From Cellvibrio sp. UBA7661 (GTDB lineage: Bacteria > Pseudomonadota > Gammaproteobacteria > Pseudomonadales > Cellvibrionaceae), in assembly GCA_002483365.1 (NCBI GenBank), contig DLHT01000015.1:168910-232909 (forward strand): DNA of 64,000 bases, given 5' to 3'. The notes below the pieces were generated by a model that saw only the letters and a list, made by a program, of their open reading frames with translations, was not told the origin of the DNA and did not search any database. Position 1 is the stretch's first letter. Each line of letters starts with the position of its first letter. Below, piece after piece: positions 35,303-44,880 of the stretch. Both the position numbers and the translations under genes were made by a program.

Positions 35303-35767
35303 TTATTTATCCTCTTCACTCGACCACACCTTCATAGTCTGTACGGCCAATAATTTGCAATCACCTTTTTGCTCTACGTAAGTACGCATAAATTGATAAC
35401 GATAAGTGCGCAAGGTTTTACCATCTGGATTTAATTTATCGACACTGCTCAACCCTTGCAGTACAACCGTATTGCCTAGCCGATGCGAACTGACATCATG
35501 CGAGCGGCGCGCATGGGCTTTTTGTTCCGGTTTTTGTACGCGTGCGATCAGTTGATCTTTATTTTCTTTCATACTGGCGAGGTTATGCACCCAATAAAAC
35601 TCTGGTGCCAGCAATTTATCCAACCATGTCACATCGCCAACTTGCAAAGCGTGCTCGTATTGCAAATCCAGCTGCACAATATTTTCTGTATCAAGACAAC
35701 TGGCTGCCCCTGCCGTAGTAGCCAGAAAAACACTCAAATATGCCGCCATAACAACACACTTTTTCAT
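35303..35767 (-). CDS. Secreted DUF4440 (SnoaL/NTF2-like) protein
   Basis: A 154-residue protein with a signal peptide (KCVVMAAYLSVFLATTAGA) and an NTF2-like fold of the DUF4440 kind: LDLQYEHALQVGDVTWLDKLLAPEFYWVHNLASM and a C-terminal strand pair YRYQFMRTYVEQKGDCKLLAVQ. These domains bind small ligands or act as isomerase-like enzymes; no catalytic role can be read here. It is a single-gene unit. Confidence 0.75.
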   Translation of the reverse strand: MKKCVVMAAYLSVFLATTAGAASCLDTENIVQLDLQYEHALQVGDVTWLDKLLAPEFYWVHNLASMKENKDQLIARVQKPEQKAHARRSHDVSSHRLGNTVVLQGLSSVDKLNPDGKTLRTYRYQFMRTYVEQKGDCKLLAVQTMKVWSSEEDK

Positions 35768-35879
35768 TGCTCACTCACCATAAAAATCACCTGAAGCTCG
35801 CCAAAACATCTTATATAAAGCGAGCCATAAAACAGATCATAAAACTGGCCATTAAAATAGAATGGCAAAAAAGGGATAT

Positions 35880-35908
35880 AAAAAAAGCCGACATCACAAG
35901 ATGCCGGC
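35880..35908 (-). terminator. Leftward terminator in the gap 35768-36200
   Basis: On the minus strand GCCGGCATC-TTGT-GATGTCGGC is followed by a T-run (the A-run at 35880-35886). The 433-base gap 35768-36200 holds no convincing gene. The terminator probably ends the transcript of the hypothetical gene at 36201-36539, about 290 bases upstream of it, leaving a long 3' untranslated stretch or an unrecognised small RNA. Confidence 0.65.
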
Positions 35909-36200
35909 CAAGACCATACTAGATTACAAATAAAGGGGAGTTCCAAACTGGGCTAAAAAAACCCATCGGTAAGGTACTGCCTCCCTAAATCGATAAGCCA
36001 AGCAAACTGTTACCTGAACATATACCTGACTACCATCAGGCACCCTTGGACTTACAGGAAGAAACCGTTACCGGTAGCTTTAGTATTGTTCAGTTTTCAG
36101 GCGTTGCCAGTTTTTTTATCGCGTTAGTTAAATTATTTGGCGATAACCCCACACGCCTGATTAAGAATGGCTATAAAAACGTTAATTCCCTCTTAACCTT

Positions 36201-36539
36201 TTACGAACCATTGCGTCCCATCAACACCATCGATTCATTGATCAAATGTTCCAAACGCACGGCGGTGGTTGAACGCAAAGCGAAATCGTCGACCAGTTTG
36301 CGCAAACGGCTAAGCTTGGGGCGCACTGCACGGAATTCTTCTGTTACTGGTTCGTAATCAAGATCGTGATCCTGCACACTCAGCTTGCCCAATTCGGATA
36401 ACTCAGCATGCAGGGCGCTGATTAAATCAAAGAAAAAATCTTTGCGATCCAGACTGTTGGCCTCCCAATAGGCCTGACTTAAACCTGCCAGCAAGTCTTC
36501 AAGAATTTTGATCGCACAGGAGATACTGTTGTTCGGCAT
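36201..36539 (-). CDS. Hypothetical protein, 112 aa
   Basis: I do not recognise the family. The protein is mostly helical and acidic, with FFFDLISALHAELSELGKL in the middle and LSRLRKLVDDFALRSTTAV near the end, and no membrane segment or signal peptide. Good ribosome binding site AAAGGTG lies 5-6 bases before the ATG on the minus strand, which supports real translation. It is divergent from the LysE-family gene. Confidence 0.6.
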   Translation of the reverse strand: MPNNSISCAIKILEDLLAGLSQAYWEANSLDRKDFFFDLISALHAELSELGKLSVQDHDLDYEPVTEEFRAVRPKLSRLRKLVDDFALRSTTAVRLEHLINESMVLMGRNGS

Positions 36540-36676
36540 AAAACACCTTTTTCAATTCAATAGTTGGTTCTAATAGTGAATGACTGGAGTATAGAAGACT
36601 TTATCCAGCTTGCCGGATGAGCCTGTTAAACTCCGCGCCTGCACCATGCGGTAACAACATCATCGTGGACCCTATT

Positions 36677-37291
36677 ATGCCCGCCGAACAACTCTGGCTT
36701 TTCATCACCATCACCCTGGTTTTATCGGCCAGCCCCGGCCCCGTTATGCTCGCCTGTATGATCGATGCCGGGCGTTATGGCATAGGCAAATCGGTTTACA
36801 CCATGCTCGGTGCCAGCGCAGGCAATTTGGTGTTGATGCTGCTCTCGGCGCTGGGATTGGGGTTATTGGTCGAAGAGGCCGAAGCGGTATTCCATACCAT
36901 TAAATGGATCGGCGCTGCCTACCTGGTATATTTGGGAATCCAGCTGCTGCGGGCACCACCGCTGAGCCCCGATCTGCACGCACGCAATGTGCGCAGCCAT
37001 CACTTATCTGGCAAAGCTTTTATGGTTGCCGTCACCAACCCCAAAGGCCTGGTTTATTTCGGCGCGCTCTTTCCACAATTTATCGACATCAATAAATCCA
37101 TGCCGCCGCAATTTGCCTTACTCACCATCATTTTTTTATTGATGGATCTGGTTTGGATGACGATCTACGCCGTGGGTGGGCATAGCATCATGCGCTGGCT
37201 GAAATCCCCCGCACATCAACACTGGTTTAACTGGATATCCGGTGGTGCATTGATACTCGCAGGCGGCGCATTGGCATTTACCAAGCTCTGA
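36677..37291 (+). CDS. LysE/RhtB-family amino acid exporter
   Basis: A 204-residue inner-membrane protein with about six helices of the RhtB branch of the LysE superfamily. The N-terminal LVLSASPGPVMLACMIDAGRYG with the conserved SPGP motif and the KWIGAAYLVYLGIQLLR and VAVTNPKGLVYFGALFPQF segments are diagnostic. Such proteins export homoserine, threonine or similar compounds; the substrate is unknown. I start at the ATG at 36677; a GTG four codons earlier is possible. Confidence 0.9.
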   Translation: MPAEQLWLFITITLVLSASPGPVMLACMIDAGRYGIGKSVYTMLGASAGNLVLMLLSALGLGLLVEEAEAVFHTIKWIGAAYLVYLGIQLLRAPPLSPDLHARNVRSHHLSGKAFMVAVTNPKGLVYFGALFPQFIDINKSMPPQFALLTIIFLLMDLVWMTIYAVGGHSIMRWLKSPAHQHWFNWISGGALILAGGALAFTKL

Positions 37292-37458
37292 TTTGATTAG
37301 TCATTGGTTGCGGCAATCCATCGCTGCCATTCATTTAGGAATAAGCAAAGAAAAAAGTATTCTTTTTAAAAAAAATCACCTGCCATTAAGCTGCGCTCAT
37401 TCAACGATGGATCCAACCACGGAATTCATAAACCCAATTCCTCCAGAGGAGCAGCACC

Positions 37459-38088
37459 GTGAGCCCCCAGCAAAAAACCATTTTTTCAGGTAAGCCGCTA
37501 AGGTTGCCGCATCAACTGGAAAAATTTTCTGTGATCATTGTGCCGGGCTTGCGCAACAGCGATGAACATCACTGGCAAAGCCTGTGGCAAGCACAAGTGC
37601 CACACAGCAAACGCATCCAGTTGGATAATTGGGAAACGCCGGATCTGGACAAATGGAAAGCCGCCATCCGCACTGAAGTAAACAACAGCGATAAACCCGC
37701 CATAATCATTGCACACAGCTTCGGCACACTGGCCAGCGCCAGTATCGCAGCAGAAAACCCGGCGCAAATTGCCGCACTCTTTTTAGTGGCACCAGCGGAC
37801 CCGGATAAATTTCAGTTGGCGCAACACTTGCCCCAGCAGCCATTGAATGTGCCGGGCAAAATCATCGCCAGCAGCAATGATCCCTGGCTCAGCGAAAGTA
37901 AAGCCGCTTACTGGGCACTGGTATGGGGAACTGATTTTTTACGCTTGAAAAATGTGGGGCACATCAACAGTGAATCACATTTAGGTGTGTGGCAAGAGGG
38001 GGCAGATGAATTGCAAAGTTTGTTACGCAAAGGCTTGGCAAGCGCGCAGCAACATGAGTTTGCGCACAAAAAAAATCGCGCTGCGTAA
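37459..38088 (+). CDS. RBBP9/YdeN-family serine hydrolase
   Basis: A 209-residue alpha/beta hydrolase of the RBBP9/YdeN type. The FSVIIVPGLRNSDEHHWQSLW start, nucleophile elbow AHSFGT, catalytic-Asp region ASSNDPW and catalytic-His region GHINSESHLGVW are all present. It starts with a GTG that has a strong ribosome binding site (AGAGGAG). The substrate is unknown. A downstream gap separates it from the convergent gdhA. Confidence 0.87.
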   Translation: MSPQQKTIFSGKPLRLPHQLEKFSVIIVPGLRNSDEHHWQSLWQAQVPHSKRIQLDNWETPDLDKWKAAIRTEVNNSDKPAIIIAHSFGTLASASIAAENPAQIAALFLVAPADPDKFQLAQHLPQQPLNVPGKIIASSNDPWLSESKAAYWALVWGTDFLRLKNVGHINSESHLGVWQEGADELQSLLRKGLASAQQHEFAHKKNRAA

Positions 38089-38151
38089 CAAAACACCGCG
38101 CGATTTTTAACTGGTGATAAAAATTACATTACACCAATTCGATCACACCTA

Positions 38152-39498
38152 TTAGATCACACCAAAGGCGACCATCGCCTCTGCAACACGACGGAAGCCC
38201 GCAATGTTTGCACCAACAACATAGTTGCCCGGCTGACCGTACTCTTTGGCCGTTTCAAAACAATCGCGGTGAATGTTGCACATGATTTTGTGCAGACGCT
38301 CTTCGGTGTATTCAAATGACCATGCATCGCGGCTGGCGTTTTGTTGCATTTCCAGCGCAGAGGTTGCTACACCACCGGCGTTAGCCGCTTTGCCCGGCGC
38401 ATAGGAAACACCTGCAGTTTGCAGCACTTTAATACCGCCAGGAGTCACTGGCATGTTAGCGCCTTCACTCAGGGCAATCAGGCCATTGGCAACCAATACT
38501 TTGGCAGAGGCCTCATCCAATTCGTTCTGAGTGGCGCATGGGAAGGCGAGCTGGCAAGGAATATCCCACACATTGCCGTTTTCGATGTACTCGGCTTGTG
38601 AGCGTGACTTCACGTATTCGCTCAAACGCTGACGCCTCACTTCTTTGATTTCTTTCAGCAGGTCAAGGTCGACGCCATCGCGGTCGTACACAACACCGTT
38701 GGAATCAGAACAGGCAACTACTTTGGCGCCGAGCTGATGCAACTTTTCAATCGCATAAATCGCTACGTTACCGGAACCGGATACCACGCAGGTTTTACCT
38801 TCGATGGAGTCACCGCGCGCTTTCAGCATTTCTTCCGCGAAGAACACTGCGCCGTAACCGGTTGCTTCGCGGCGCACCAGTGCACCACCCCAGCTTGGGC
38901 TCTTACCGGTCAATACGCCAGATTCGTAGCGGTTGGTGATGCGCTTGTACTGGCCAAACAAATAGCCAATCTCGCGGCCACCTACGCCAATATCGCCGGC
39001 AGGTACGTCGGTGAACTCGCCTATGTGACGATAGAGTTCGGTCATAAAGCTCTGACAGAAGCGCATCACTTCGCTGTCGGATTTGCCCTTGGGGTCAAAA
39101 TCCGAACCACCTTTGGCACCACCGATAGGCATGCCAGACAGTGCGTTTTTAAAGGTTTGCTCAAAGCCCAAGAATTTGATGGTGCCCAGCGATACCGATG
39201 GGTGGAAGCGCAGGCCGCCCTTGTAAGGGCCCATCGCACTGTTGAAACCCACGCGGAAACCGCGGTTAATTTGCACCTCACCTTGGTCATCCTGCCAAGG
39301 TACACGGAAAATAATTTGGCGCTCTGGCTCGCAGATACGCTCAATAATTTTGTGTTCAGCGTACTCAGGGTGCTTTTGCAGTACCGGGCCGAGGGTTTCA
39401 ACCACCTCTTTTACGGCTTGATGAAATTCAAGCTCGCCTTGGTTGCGGCGCACCACTTGCTGAAAAATCTGCTCCAAACGTGTATTCACATCACTCAT
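38152..39498 (-). CDS. gdhA: NADP-specific glutamate dehydrogenase
   Basis: GdhA aminates 2-oxoglutarate to glutamate with NADPH, the low-affinity ammonium assimilation route. The 448 residues match the hexameric bacterial type. Visible are YKGGLRFHPSVSLG, the catalytic lysine motif MPIGGAKGG, DVPAGDIGVGGREIGYL, and the nucleotide-binding VSGSGNVAIYAIEKL. It is a single gene with its own promoter region upstream. Confidence 0.97.
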   Translation of the reverse strand: MSDVNTRLEQIFQQVVRRNQGELEFHQAVKEVVETLGPVLQKHPEYAEHKIIERICEPERQIIFRVPWQDDQGEVQINRGFRVGFNSAMGPYKGGLRFHPSVSLGTIKFLGFEQTFKNALSGMPIGGAKGGSDFDPKGKSDSEVMRFCQSFMTELYRHIGEFTDVPAGDIGVGGREIGYLFGQYKRITNRYESGVLTGKSPSWGGALVRREATGYGAVFFAEEMLKARGDSIEGKTCVVSGSGNVAIYAIEKLHQLGAKVVACSDSNGVVYDRDGVDLDLLKEIKEVRRQRLSEYVKSRSQAEYIENGNVWDIPCQLAFPCATQNELDEASAKVLVANGLIALSEGANMPVTPGGIKVLQTAGVSYAPGKAANAGGVATSALEMQQNASRDAWSFEYTEERLHKIMCNIHRDCFETAKEYGQPGNYVVGANIAGFRRVAEAMVAFGVI

Positions 39499-39670
39499 CG
39501 AATTTATCCTGATCTGAATTTAATGCACCAGCTCGATGCAAAGGGGGGCGACAATTTCCACCATAGACCATCGATAGTCAACAAAAAAGACCCAAAACAG
39601 TGCAAAAACAGCAATTATTCAAGCGCAACTTTGATTTTTAGCATAGTAATAGTGCCGCTCACGACGAGTA

Positions 39671-39692
39671 TGAAAAGTGTCTATACTTTTCA
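39671..39692. promoter_or_regulatory. Palindrome overlapping a TATACT box in the gdhA/solute-binding gene gap
   Basis: TGAAAAGT-GTCTAT-ACTTTTCA is a perfect 8-base inverted repeat in the 308-base gap between gdhA and the solute-binding pseudogene. TATACT inside it could be a -10 box for the rightward gene, so the palindrome could be an operator. I see nothing else clear in this gap. Confidence 0.35.
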
Positions 39693-39806
39693 GTAACCCC
39701 CACCGCCCGCCTGCTGTAGCCTGCCGCTGGGGCGCGCTGCCCTCTTGTCTTTACACACGAGCCTCTCTATGCAACACCTGCTTTTAAACTATCTTGCAGG
39801 GAATGC

Positions 39807-40668
39807 TTGCCGCTACGGAACCGTTACCCTCGCGCGCTCATGCTGCTGGCTTTGCCAGCACGTGCAGCGGAAGAGGTCGTTTATTCCTGGGCGGAATCAC
39901 GCGCGCAAGACGAGCGAGGGCACTACCCTGTTGCGCTACTGACATTGGCGCTGCAAAAAGCGGGCGGAACTTATGACCCCCGCCCTGCCAAACATGATTT
40001 AACCCAGGACCGCACACTGCGCCATGTAGAATTACAGCGCGAACTGGATATTACCTGGACCCTCACCACCCCCCGAACGCGAAGCCCGTTTGCTGCCAAT
40101 CCGCATTCCCATTGACCGCGGTTTACTTGGCTGGCGCTTGCTACTCATTAACAAATCCGATGTGAAATTTTTTGCGGGGATTAACAGTGCCCAGCAGATC
40201 AAACAACTGCTCGCAGGCCAGGAACAGGATTGGCCGGATTATAAAATCCTGCTCCACAATAATTTCAAAGTAACGCCCACTACCAATTACGAAGGGCTGT
40301 TCCTCATGCTCAAGCGCGGGCGCATTCGCTATTTCCCGCGCGCAGCGACAGAAATCCTTCCGGAAATACATGCACACCCACAACTGCCCATGGCAATAGC
40401 GCCACGCTGGGCATTGTATTACCCGGCACCGGTCTATTTTTTCGTGAACAAGCAGCGCCCGGAATTAGCTGCTGCCATTGAAAAGGGCCTTCTGATAGCG
40501 ATTGCCGATGGCAGCATGCAAACCTTATTTAATCAGCACTTTTCCGAACACATCACCCAATTGGATTTGCAACACCGCGAGCTGATCCTCTTGGATAACC
40601 CATTACTCTCCGCAGATACTCCGCTGGATAATGCTGCGCTTTGGTATTCCCCTGCACGAGGTTTTTAA
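39807..40668 (+). pseudogene. Periplasmic solute-binding-like protein, frameshifted
   Basis: The 5' part encodes a short signal peptide (ALMLLALPARA) and a start like periplasmic amino-acid-binding sensors (EEVVYSWAESRAQDERGHYPVALLTLALQKAGG). The reading frame breaks at a run of six C near 40070: removing one C gives TLTTPEREARLLPIRIPIDR and joins the frame that continues to 40668 (about 190 residues more). The intact product would be a PBP-like protein of about 285 residues. It ends directly before the histidine kinase gene, so it likely fed a signal to it. The start codon (TTG 39807) is uncertain. It may be decayed or a sequencing error in the C-run. Confidence 0.7.
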
Positions 40669-42149
40669 ATGCCGCTCCATTGGTTCAACCGGAACGACAC
40701 ATCATCACAAGTACAACAGCAGCATCGCTTGGGGTTTCGCATTGTGTTTGTCGTGCTCGCCAGTACACTTTTGTTTGCCAGTTTGATTTCCGCCGTACTG
40801 ATTTATCGCGCGTATCAAGCTACTGTCACCGATGCAAAAGCGCAGACCCTTGTCATCGAAAAAAATTATCTGCCATTACTGGGCGCTGCACTCTGGTCAG
40901 TGGATGAGCCGCGCATTGATGCACTACTCAACAGTATTGCGCATATGCCACATATCGGCAGGGTAACCCTGGAAGATGATATAGGCACAATATGGGAGCG
41001 AAACTCGCCTACCCAAAACACAACACTCGCACGCACAAAATTTCCTATTTATTACGACGATAATGGCGAAACATTTTTACTCGGTGTCTTGCATGCCGAA
41101 ACAGTCAACACACACATTATTGCAAACCTGCAGAGTACCGCTCAGCGCATCGCGCTCTCCACACTTGGCACCCTGCTGATCTGCGCAGTATTTATTTTAT
41201 TGATCATCCATTTCCGGATTAGTCGTCACTTGGAAAAAATGGCGCGCTACGCCAAAGCACTGGATTTAACAACACTCGATACACCGCTAGTACTGGACCG
41301 CGCGCGCAACCATAAACCGGATGAACTGGATCTTGTTTCAGAAGCCATTAACCACATGCGCATCCGCATCCGTGACGATGTGGAAAAACGCAATAAACTA
41401 TTGCAGGAACTAACCCGCCATCGCGAGCAACTTGAATTATTAGTAGATGAGCGCACCAAAGATTTGCGCCAACAAACCCATTTACTGGATACCTATGCCC
41501 ACACTGTGGCGCACGATTTAAAACAACCGCTCACCAATATGGTCGCCAGCACTACGCTACTCAATGCCGAAAACCTACCGCTACCCGACGACAAGAAAAA
41601 AACCCTGCTGGGAGGAATGCAACGCTCTGCGCAAAAAATGCAGGCGATTATTGAATCATTGTTGTTATTAGCCAGTGTGCGCCAAGCCGATAAAATCCAG
41701 CGCAAGCCATTAGATATTGGCCAGATCGCACATGAAGCCTGCAACCGCTGCAACCTTTGGCAGACAAACACCACGCCAACATCCAATTCAAAGAAAGCTG
41801 GCCAACCGCACTCGGTCATGAACAATGGGTAGAAGAAGTATGGGTGAACTATTTATCCAACGCGATCAAATACGGCGGCCCATCACCGCTGATTGTGATG
41901 GGAGCTGACATTACCAAAGAGGGAAAAGTGAAATGCTGGGTCAAGGATTTTGGAGCCGGACTAACCAACGAACAGCAATCTGAATTATTCGATTTATTTG
42001 TACGCTTTGATAAAAAATCTACCGACGGGCACGGCCTCGGCCTCTCGATCGTTAAACGCATTGCCCACGCACTGGACGGCGAAGCCGGTTACGAACGATC
42101 CGACGATGGCGGCAGCGTATTTTGGTTTAGTCTGCCAATTGCAAAATAA
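40669..42149 (+). pseudogene. Membrane sensor histidine kinase, frameshifted before the ATPase domain
   Basis: The first frame (to 41832) encodes a membrane segment near residues 23-45, a periplasmic sensor region, a second membrane helix near 165-180, a HAMP-like linker, a coiled coil and the H box YAHTVAHDLKQPLTNM. The frame is lost near 41735. One extra C there would give HEALQPLQPLADKHHANI and join the second frame, which encodes the ATPase domain (NYLSNAIKYGG, DFGAGLT, DGHGLGLSIVKR) ending at 42149. As it stands the kinase lacks its ATP-binding half. It abuts the also-broken solute-binding gene. Confidence 0.75.
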
Positions 42150-42165
42150 TTGTTATTGCTATAAA

Positions 42166-42195
42166 AAAATGCGCGACATAATGTCGCGCGCATTC
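42166..42195. terminator. Hairpin between the kinase pseudogene and ahpF
   Basis: TGCGCGACA-TAA-TGTCGCGC lies between the two convergent genes, with an A-run on its left. It can end the leftward ahpF transcript. Confidence 0.6.
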
Positions 42196-42229
42196 ATGCT
42201 CCTTCAAATCAACATCAACTCATATATTA

Positions 42230-43783
42230 TCAAGCCGGTGTGCTGGTACGGATCAAGTGATCGAACGCACCGAGCGATGCTGTTGCACCAGCACCCATTG
42301 CGATAATAATTTGTTTGTAAGGAACGTTTGTACAGTCACCTGCCGCAAACACACCCGGTACAGAAGTTTCACCGCGCGCATTAATTTCAATTTCACCGCG
42401 ATTAGTTAATTGCACCGTACCTTTAAGAAAATCGGTATTGGGCAATAAACCGATTTGCACAAAAATACCTTCCAGTTCTACTGTCGCTATTTCATCGGTA
42501 TTGCGGCTTTTGTATTTCAGTGCCGTTACTTTTTCACCGTTGCCGATCACTTCCGTCGTCAGCGCCTCGGTGATCACGGTTACGTTGGGCAAGCTGAATA
42601 ATTTGCGTTGCAATACTGCATCGGCGCGCAATTTGGAATCGAATTCAACCAAAGTGACATGCGCAACAATACCGGCCAAGTCAATCGCTGCTTCTACACC
42701 GGAGTTGCCGCCACCGATTACCGCAACGCGCTTACCTTTAAATAAAGGACCATCGCAGTGTGGGCAGTAGGCAACGCCTTTGCCGCGATATTCTTTTTCA
42801 CCGGGCACATTCATTTCTCTCCAGCGCGCACCGGTCGCAAGAATAATGCTTTTACTTTTTAAACTTGCGCCGCTCGCGAGTTTTACTTCCACCAGATCGC
42901 CAGGAATAATTTCTACCGCTTTTTGCAGATTCATGACATCAACATCGTATTCTTTAACATGCTGCTCCAAAGCCATCGCCAATTTCGGGCCTTCGGTTTC
43001 TTTTACCGAAATAAAGTTTTCAATCGATACGGTATCCAATACTTGTCCACCAAAACGTTCAGCGACAACGCCAGTGCGAATACCTTTGCGCGCAGAATAA
43101 ATTGCCGCCGCTGCACCGGCGGGGCCGCCGCCGATCACTAGCACATCAAATGGGTCTTTTTCGCTCAATGCTTTTGCATCGCGCTCGGCAGCGCCGGTAT
43201 CGATTTTGGCGATGATTTCTTCCAGTGTCATACGGCCTTGACCGAAATGTTCGCCGTTCAGATACACACTGGGCACAGCCATCACCTGACGTTTTTCCAC
43301 TTCACTTTGGAAGAGTGCGCCATCGATCATAGTGGCTGAAAAATTCGGATTAATCGCTGCCAATAAATTTACTGCTTGCACTACATCCGGGCAGTTGTGG
43401 CAGGAGAGCGAAACGAACACTTCAAAATGAAATTGGCCGTCAATCGCTTTAATTTGTTCGATGGTTTTTGCATCCACTTTTGGTGGATGGCCGCCGGTTT
43501 GCAATAAGGCTAATACCAGCGAGGTGAATTCGTGCCCCATCGGAATTCCCGCAAAATGAATGCGCGGAAGCTCATTTTGAGTTGCTACTCCAAATGAAGG
43601 GCGATAGTTTGAATTACCTTGATCGCTCACGCTCACCTTATCGGAAAGCGTAGAAATTTCTTGCAGAAGACTAAACATCTCCTGACTTTTTGCGCTGTCA
43701 TCCAGACTTGCTACCAGTTGGATGGGGCGTTGCAGTTTTTCCAAATAGGCTTTGAGTTGGCCTTTGATTGCGGCATCTAACAT
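42230..43783 (-). CDS. ahpF: Alkyl hydroperoxide reductase subunit F
   Basis: AhpF is the FAD-dependent disulfide reductase that passes electrons from NADH to AhpC. The 517 residues start at MLDAAIKGQ; 22 upstream codons fall in a repeat and are not used. The N-terminal tandem thioredoxin folds carry CHNC near residue 130, and the thioredoxin reductase-like part has GGGPAGAAAAIYSARKG, the redox pair CPHC, VIGGGNSGVEAAIDLAG and GVFAAGDCTNVPYKQI. ahpC lies 148 bases upstream in the same direction. Confidence 0.96.
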   Translation of the reverse strand: MLDAAIKGQLKAYLEKLQRPIQLVASLDDSAKSQEMFSLLQEISTLSDKVSVSDQGNSNYRPSFGVATQNELPRIHFAGIPMGHEFTSLVLALLQTGGHPPKVDAKTIEQIKAIDGQFHFEVFVSLSCHNCPDVVQAVNLLAAINPNFSATMIDGALFQSEVEKRQVMAVPSVYLNGEHFGQGRMTLEEIIAKIDTGAAERDAKALSEKDPFDVLVIGGGPAGAAAAIYSARKGIRTGVVAERFGGQVLDTVSIENFISVKETEGPKLAMALEQHVKEYDVDVMNLQKAVEIIPGDLVEVKLASGASLKSKSIILATGARWREMNVPGEKEYRGKGVAYCPHCDGPLFKGKRVAVIGGGNSGVEAAIDLAGIVAHVTLVEFDSKLRADAVLQRKLFSLPNVTVITEALTTEVIGNGEKVTALKYKSRNTDEIATVELEGIFVQIGLLPNTDFLKGTVQLTNRGEIEINARGETSVPGVFAAGDCTNVPYKQIIIAMGAGATASLGAFDHLIRTSTPA

Positions 43784-43804
43784 GGTGCTCTCCGTAAAAA
43801 TTTT

Positions 43805-43899
43805 TAATCTCCCCCAGCCCCTCTTTTTCAAAGAGGGGAGCCTGAACAATGTGGATGTTTGAGCTCCTCCCTTTGAGAAAGGGAGACTGGGAGGGATTG
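43805..43899. repeat. MITE/REP-like palindromic repeat between ahpC and ahpF
   Basis: AATCTCCCCCAGCCCCTC at the left and, as reverse complement, AATCCCTCCCAGTCTCCC at the right form a large inverted repeat; each arm also contains its own small hairpin (CCCTCTTT..AAAGAGGGG and CTCCCTTTGAGAAAGGGAG). The element fills most of the ahpC-ahpF gap. Confidence 0.75.
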
Positions 43900-43931
43900 A
43901 CTAGCGGTTGCTTGAGCTTTGTAACAAACGA

Positions 43932-44495
43932 TTAGATCTTGCCAACCAAATCCAGAGATGGAGCCAGTGTCGCTTCACCTTCTTTCCACTTGGCTGGGCA
44001 CACTTCACCTGGATGCGCAGCAACGTATTGCGCGGCTTTCACTTTGCGCAACAGTTCAGATGCATCGCGGCCAATACCGCCAGCGTTGACTTCGATGATT
44101 TGGATTTTGCCTTGTGGGTCGATCACAAACGTACCGCGATCTGCCAAACCAGCTTCTTCAATCATCACACCGAAGTTGCGGGTGATAGTGCCGGTTGGGT
44201 CGCCGATCATCGGGTATTGGATTTTGCCGATGGTTTCAGAACTGTCGTGCCAGGCTTTGTGGGTGAAATGGGTATCGGTCGATACCGAATAAATTTCTAC
44301 GCCCATTTTTTGGAATTCAGCGTAGTTATCAGCCAAGTCGCCCAATTCAGTGGGGCACACAAAGGTGAAGTCCGCTGGGTAAAAAAACACTACAGACCAC
44401 TTACCTTTAAGGTCAGCGTCAGTCACTGGAACGAATTTACCTTGATGGTAAGCCTGAGCGCTAAAAGGTTTGATTTCTGAATTGATAGTTGCCAT
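43932..44495 (-). CDS. ahpC: Alkyl hydroperoxide reductase subunit C (typical 2-Cys peroxiredoxin)
   Basis: AhpC reduces peroxides using its peroxidatic Cys (DFTFVCPTELGDLA, near residue 47) and a resolving Cys (HPGEVCPAKWKEG, near residue 166). The 187 residues match the enterobacterial-type enzyme recycled by AhpF, whose gene follows. Its upstream region contains repeats; no OxyR site was identified. Confidence 0.97.
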   Translation of the reverse strand: MATINSEIKPFSAQAYHQGKFVPVTDADLKGKWSVVFFYPADFTFVCPTELGDLADNYAEFQKMGVEIYSVSTDTHFTHKAWHDSSETIGKIQYPMIGDPTGTITRNFGVMIEEAGLADRGTFVIDPQGKIQIIEVNAGGIGRDASELLRKVKAAQYVAAHPGEVCPAKWKEGEATLAPSLDLVGKI

Positions 44496-44515
44496 GAGTC
44501 ACACTCCTAAGTCTA

Positions 44516-44560
44516 TGCGGGCTACGCCCTTGGGGTCTGTATGGGCTAAGCCCGTGGGTT
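44516..44560. repeat. REP-like palindrome upstream of ahpC
   Basis: GCGGGCTACGCCC and GGGCTAAGCCCG form a short imperfect palindrome related to the GTAGCCCG repeats found between hslV and hslU. It occupies the ahpC upstream region. Confidence 0.4.
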
Positions 44561-44690
44561 AATTGCGTTACGGGACTCAGAGTAAGGGCTCAGACGGCAA
44601 CCGGCCAATTGAGTATGGCCATACAGGCGATATGCAAAATTTATCGATAGATAAAAATAGATTCATATTAACTATCATCGTAAGCACCAA

Positions 44691-44725
44691 AAAAGCCGCA
44701 TCCCACCCTTGGGGTTGCGGCTTTT
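44691..44725. terminator. Terminator-like hairpin in the gap 44496-45105
   Basis: AAAAGCCGCA-T-CCCA-CCCT-TGGG-GT-TGCGGCTTTT is a strong stem with A- and T-runs on both sides. No gene directly precedes it on either strand. The 610-base gap between ahpC and the first cassette otherwise holds repeats only. Confidence 0.65.
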
Positions 44726-44880
44726 GGATTGCAGACTCACTACCGGAATGGCAAGGGAGCGTGTCAGTGCTATGCGCTGTGTCAGGCGGTGTAATTTGAA
44801 TTGGTATGGAATGTTGCTATGGTCTTCAACTGTTTTTCTACCCGCTGGCTCATGGCACCAACTGGCAGATGGAGAGCACA

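Noticed and set aside
36046..36357. 103-codon forward frame overlapping the 36201-36539 gene
   Set aside because: The reverse-strand gene has a better ribosome binding site and more protein-like composition; this frame has none.
38737..39696. 319-codon open frame opposite gdhA
   Set aside because: It lies antisense to a fully conserved gdhA and has no recognisable domain; long antisense frames are common in such GC-rich genes.
43908..44480. 190-codon open frame opposite ahpC
   Set aside because: Antisense shadow of a highly conserved gene with no domain.
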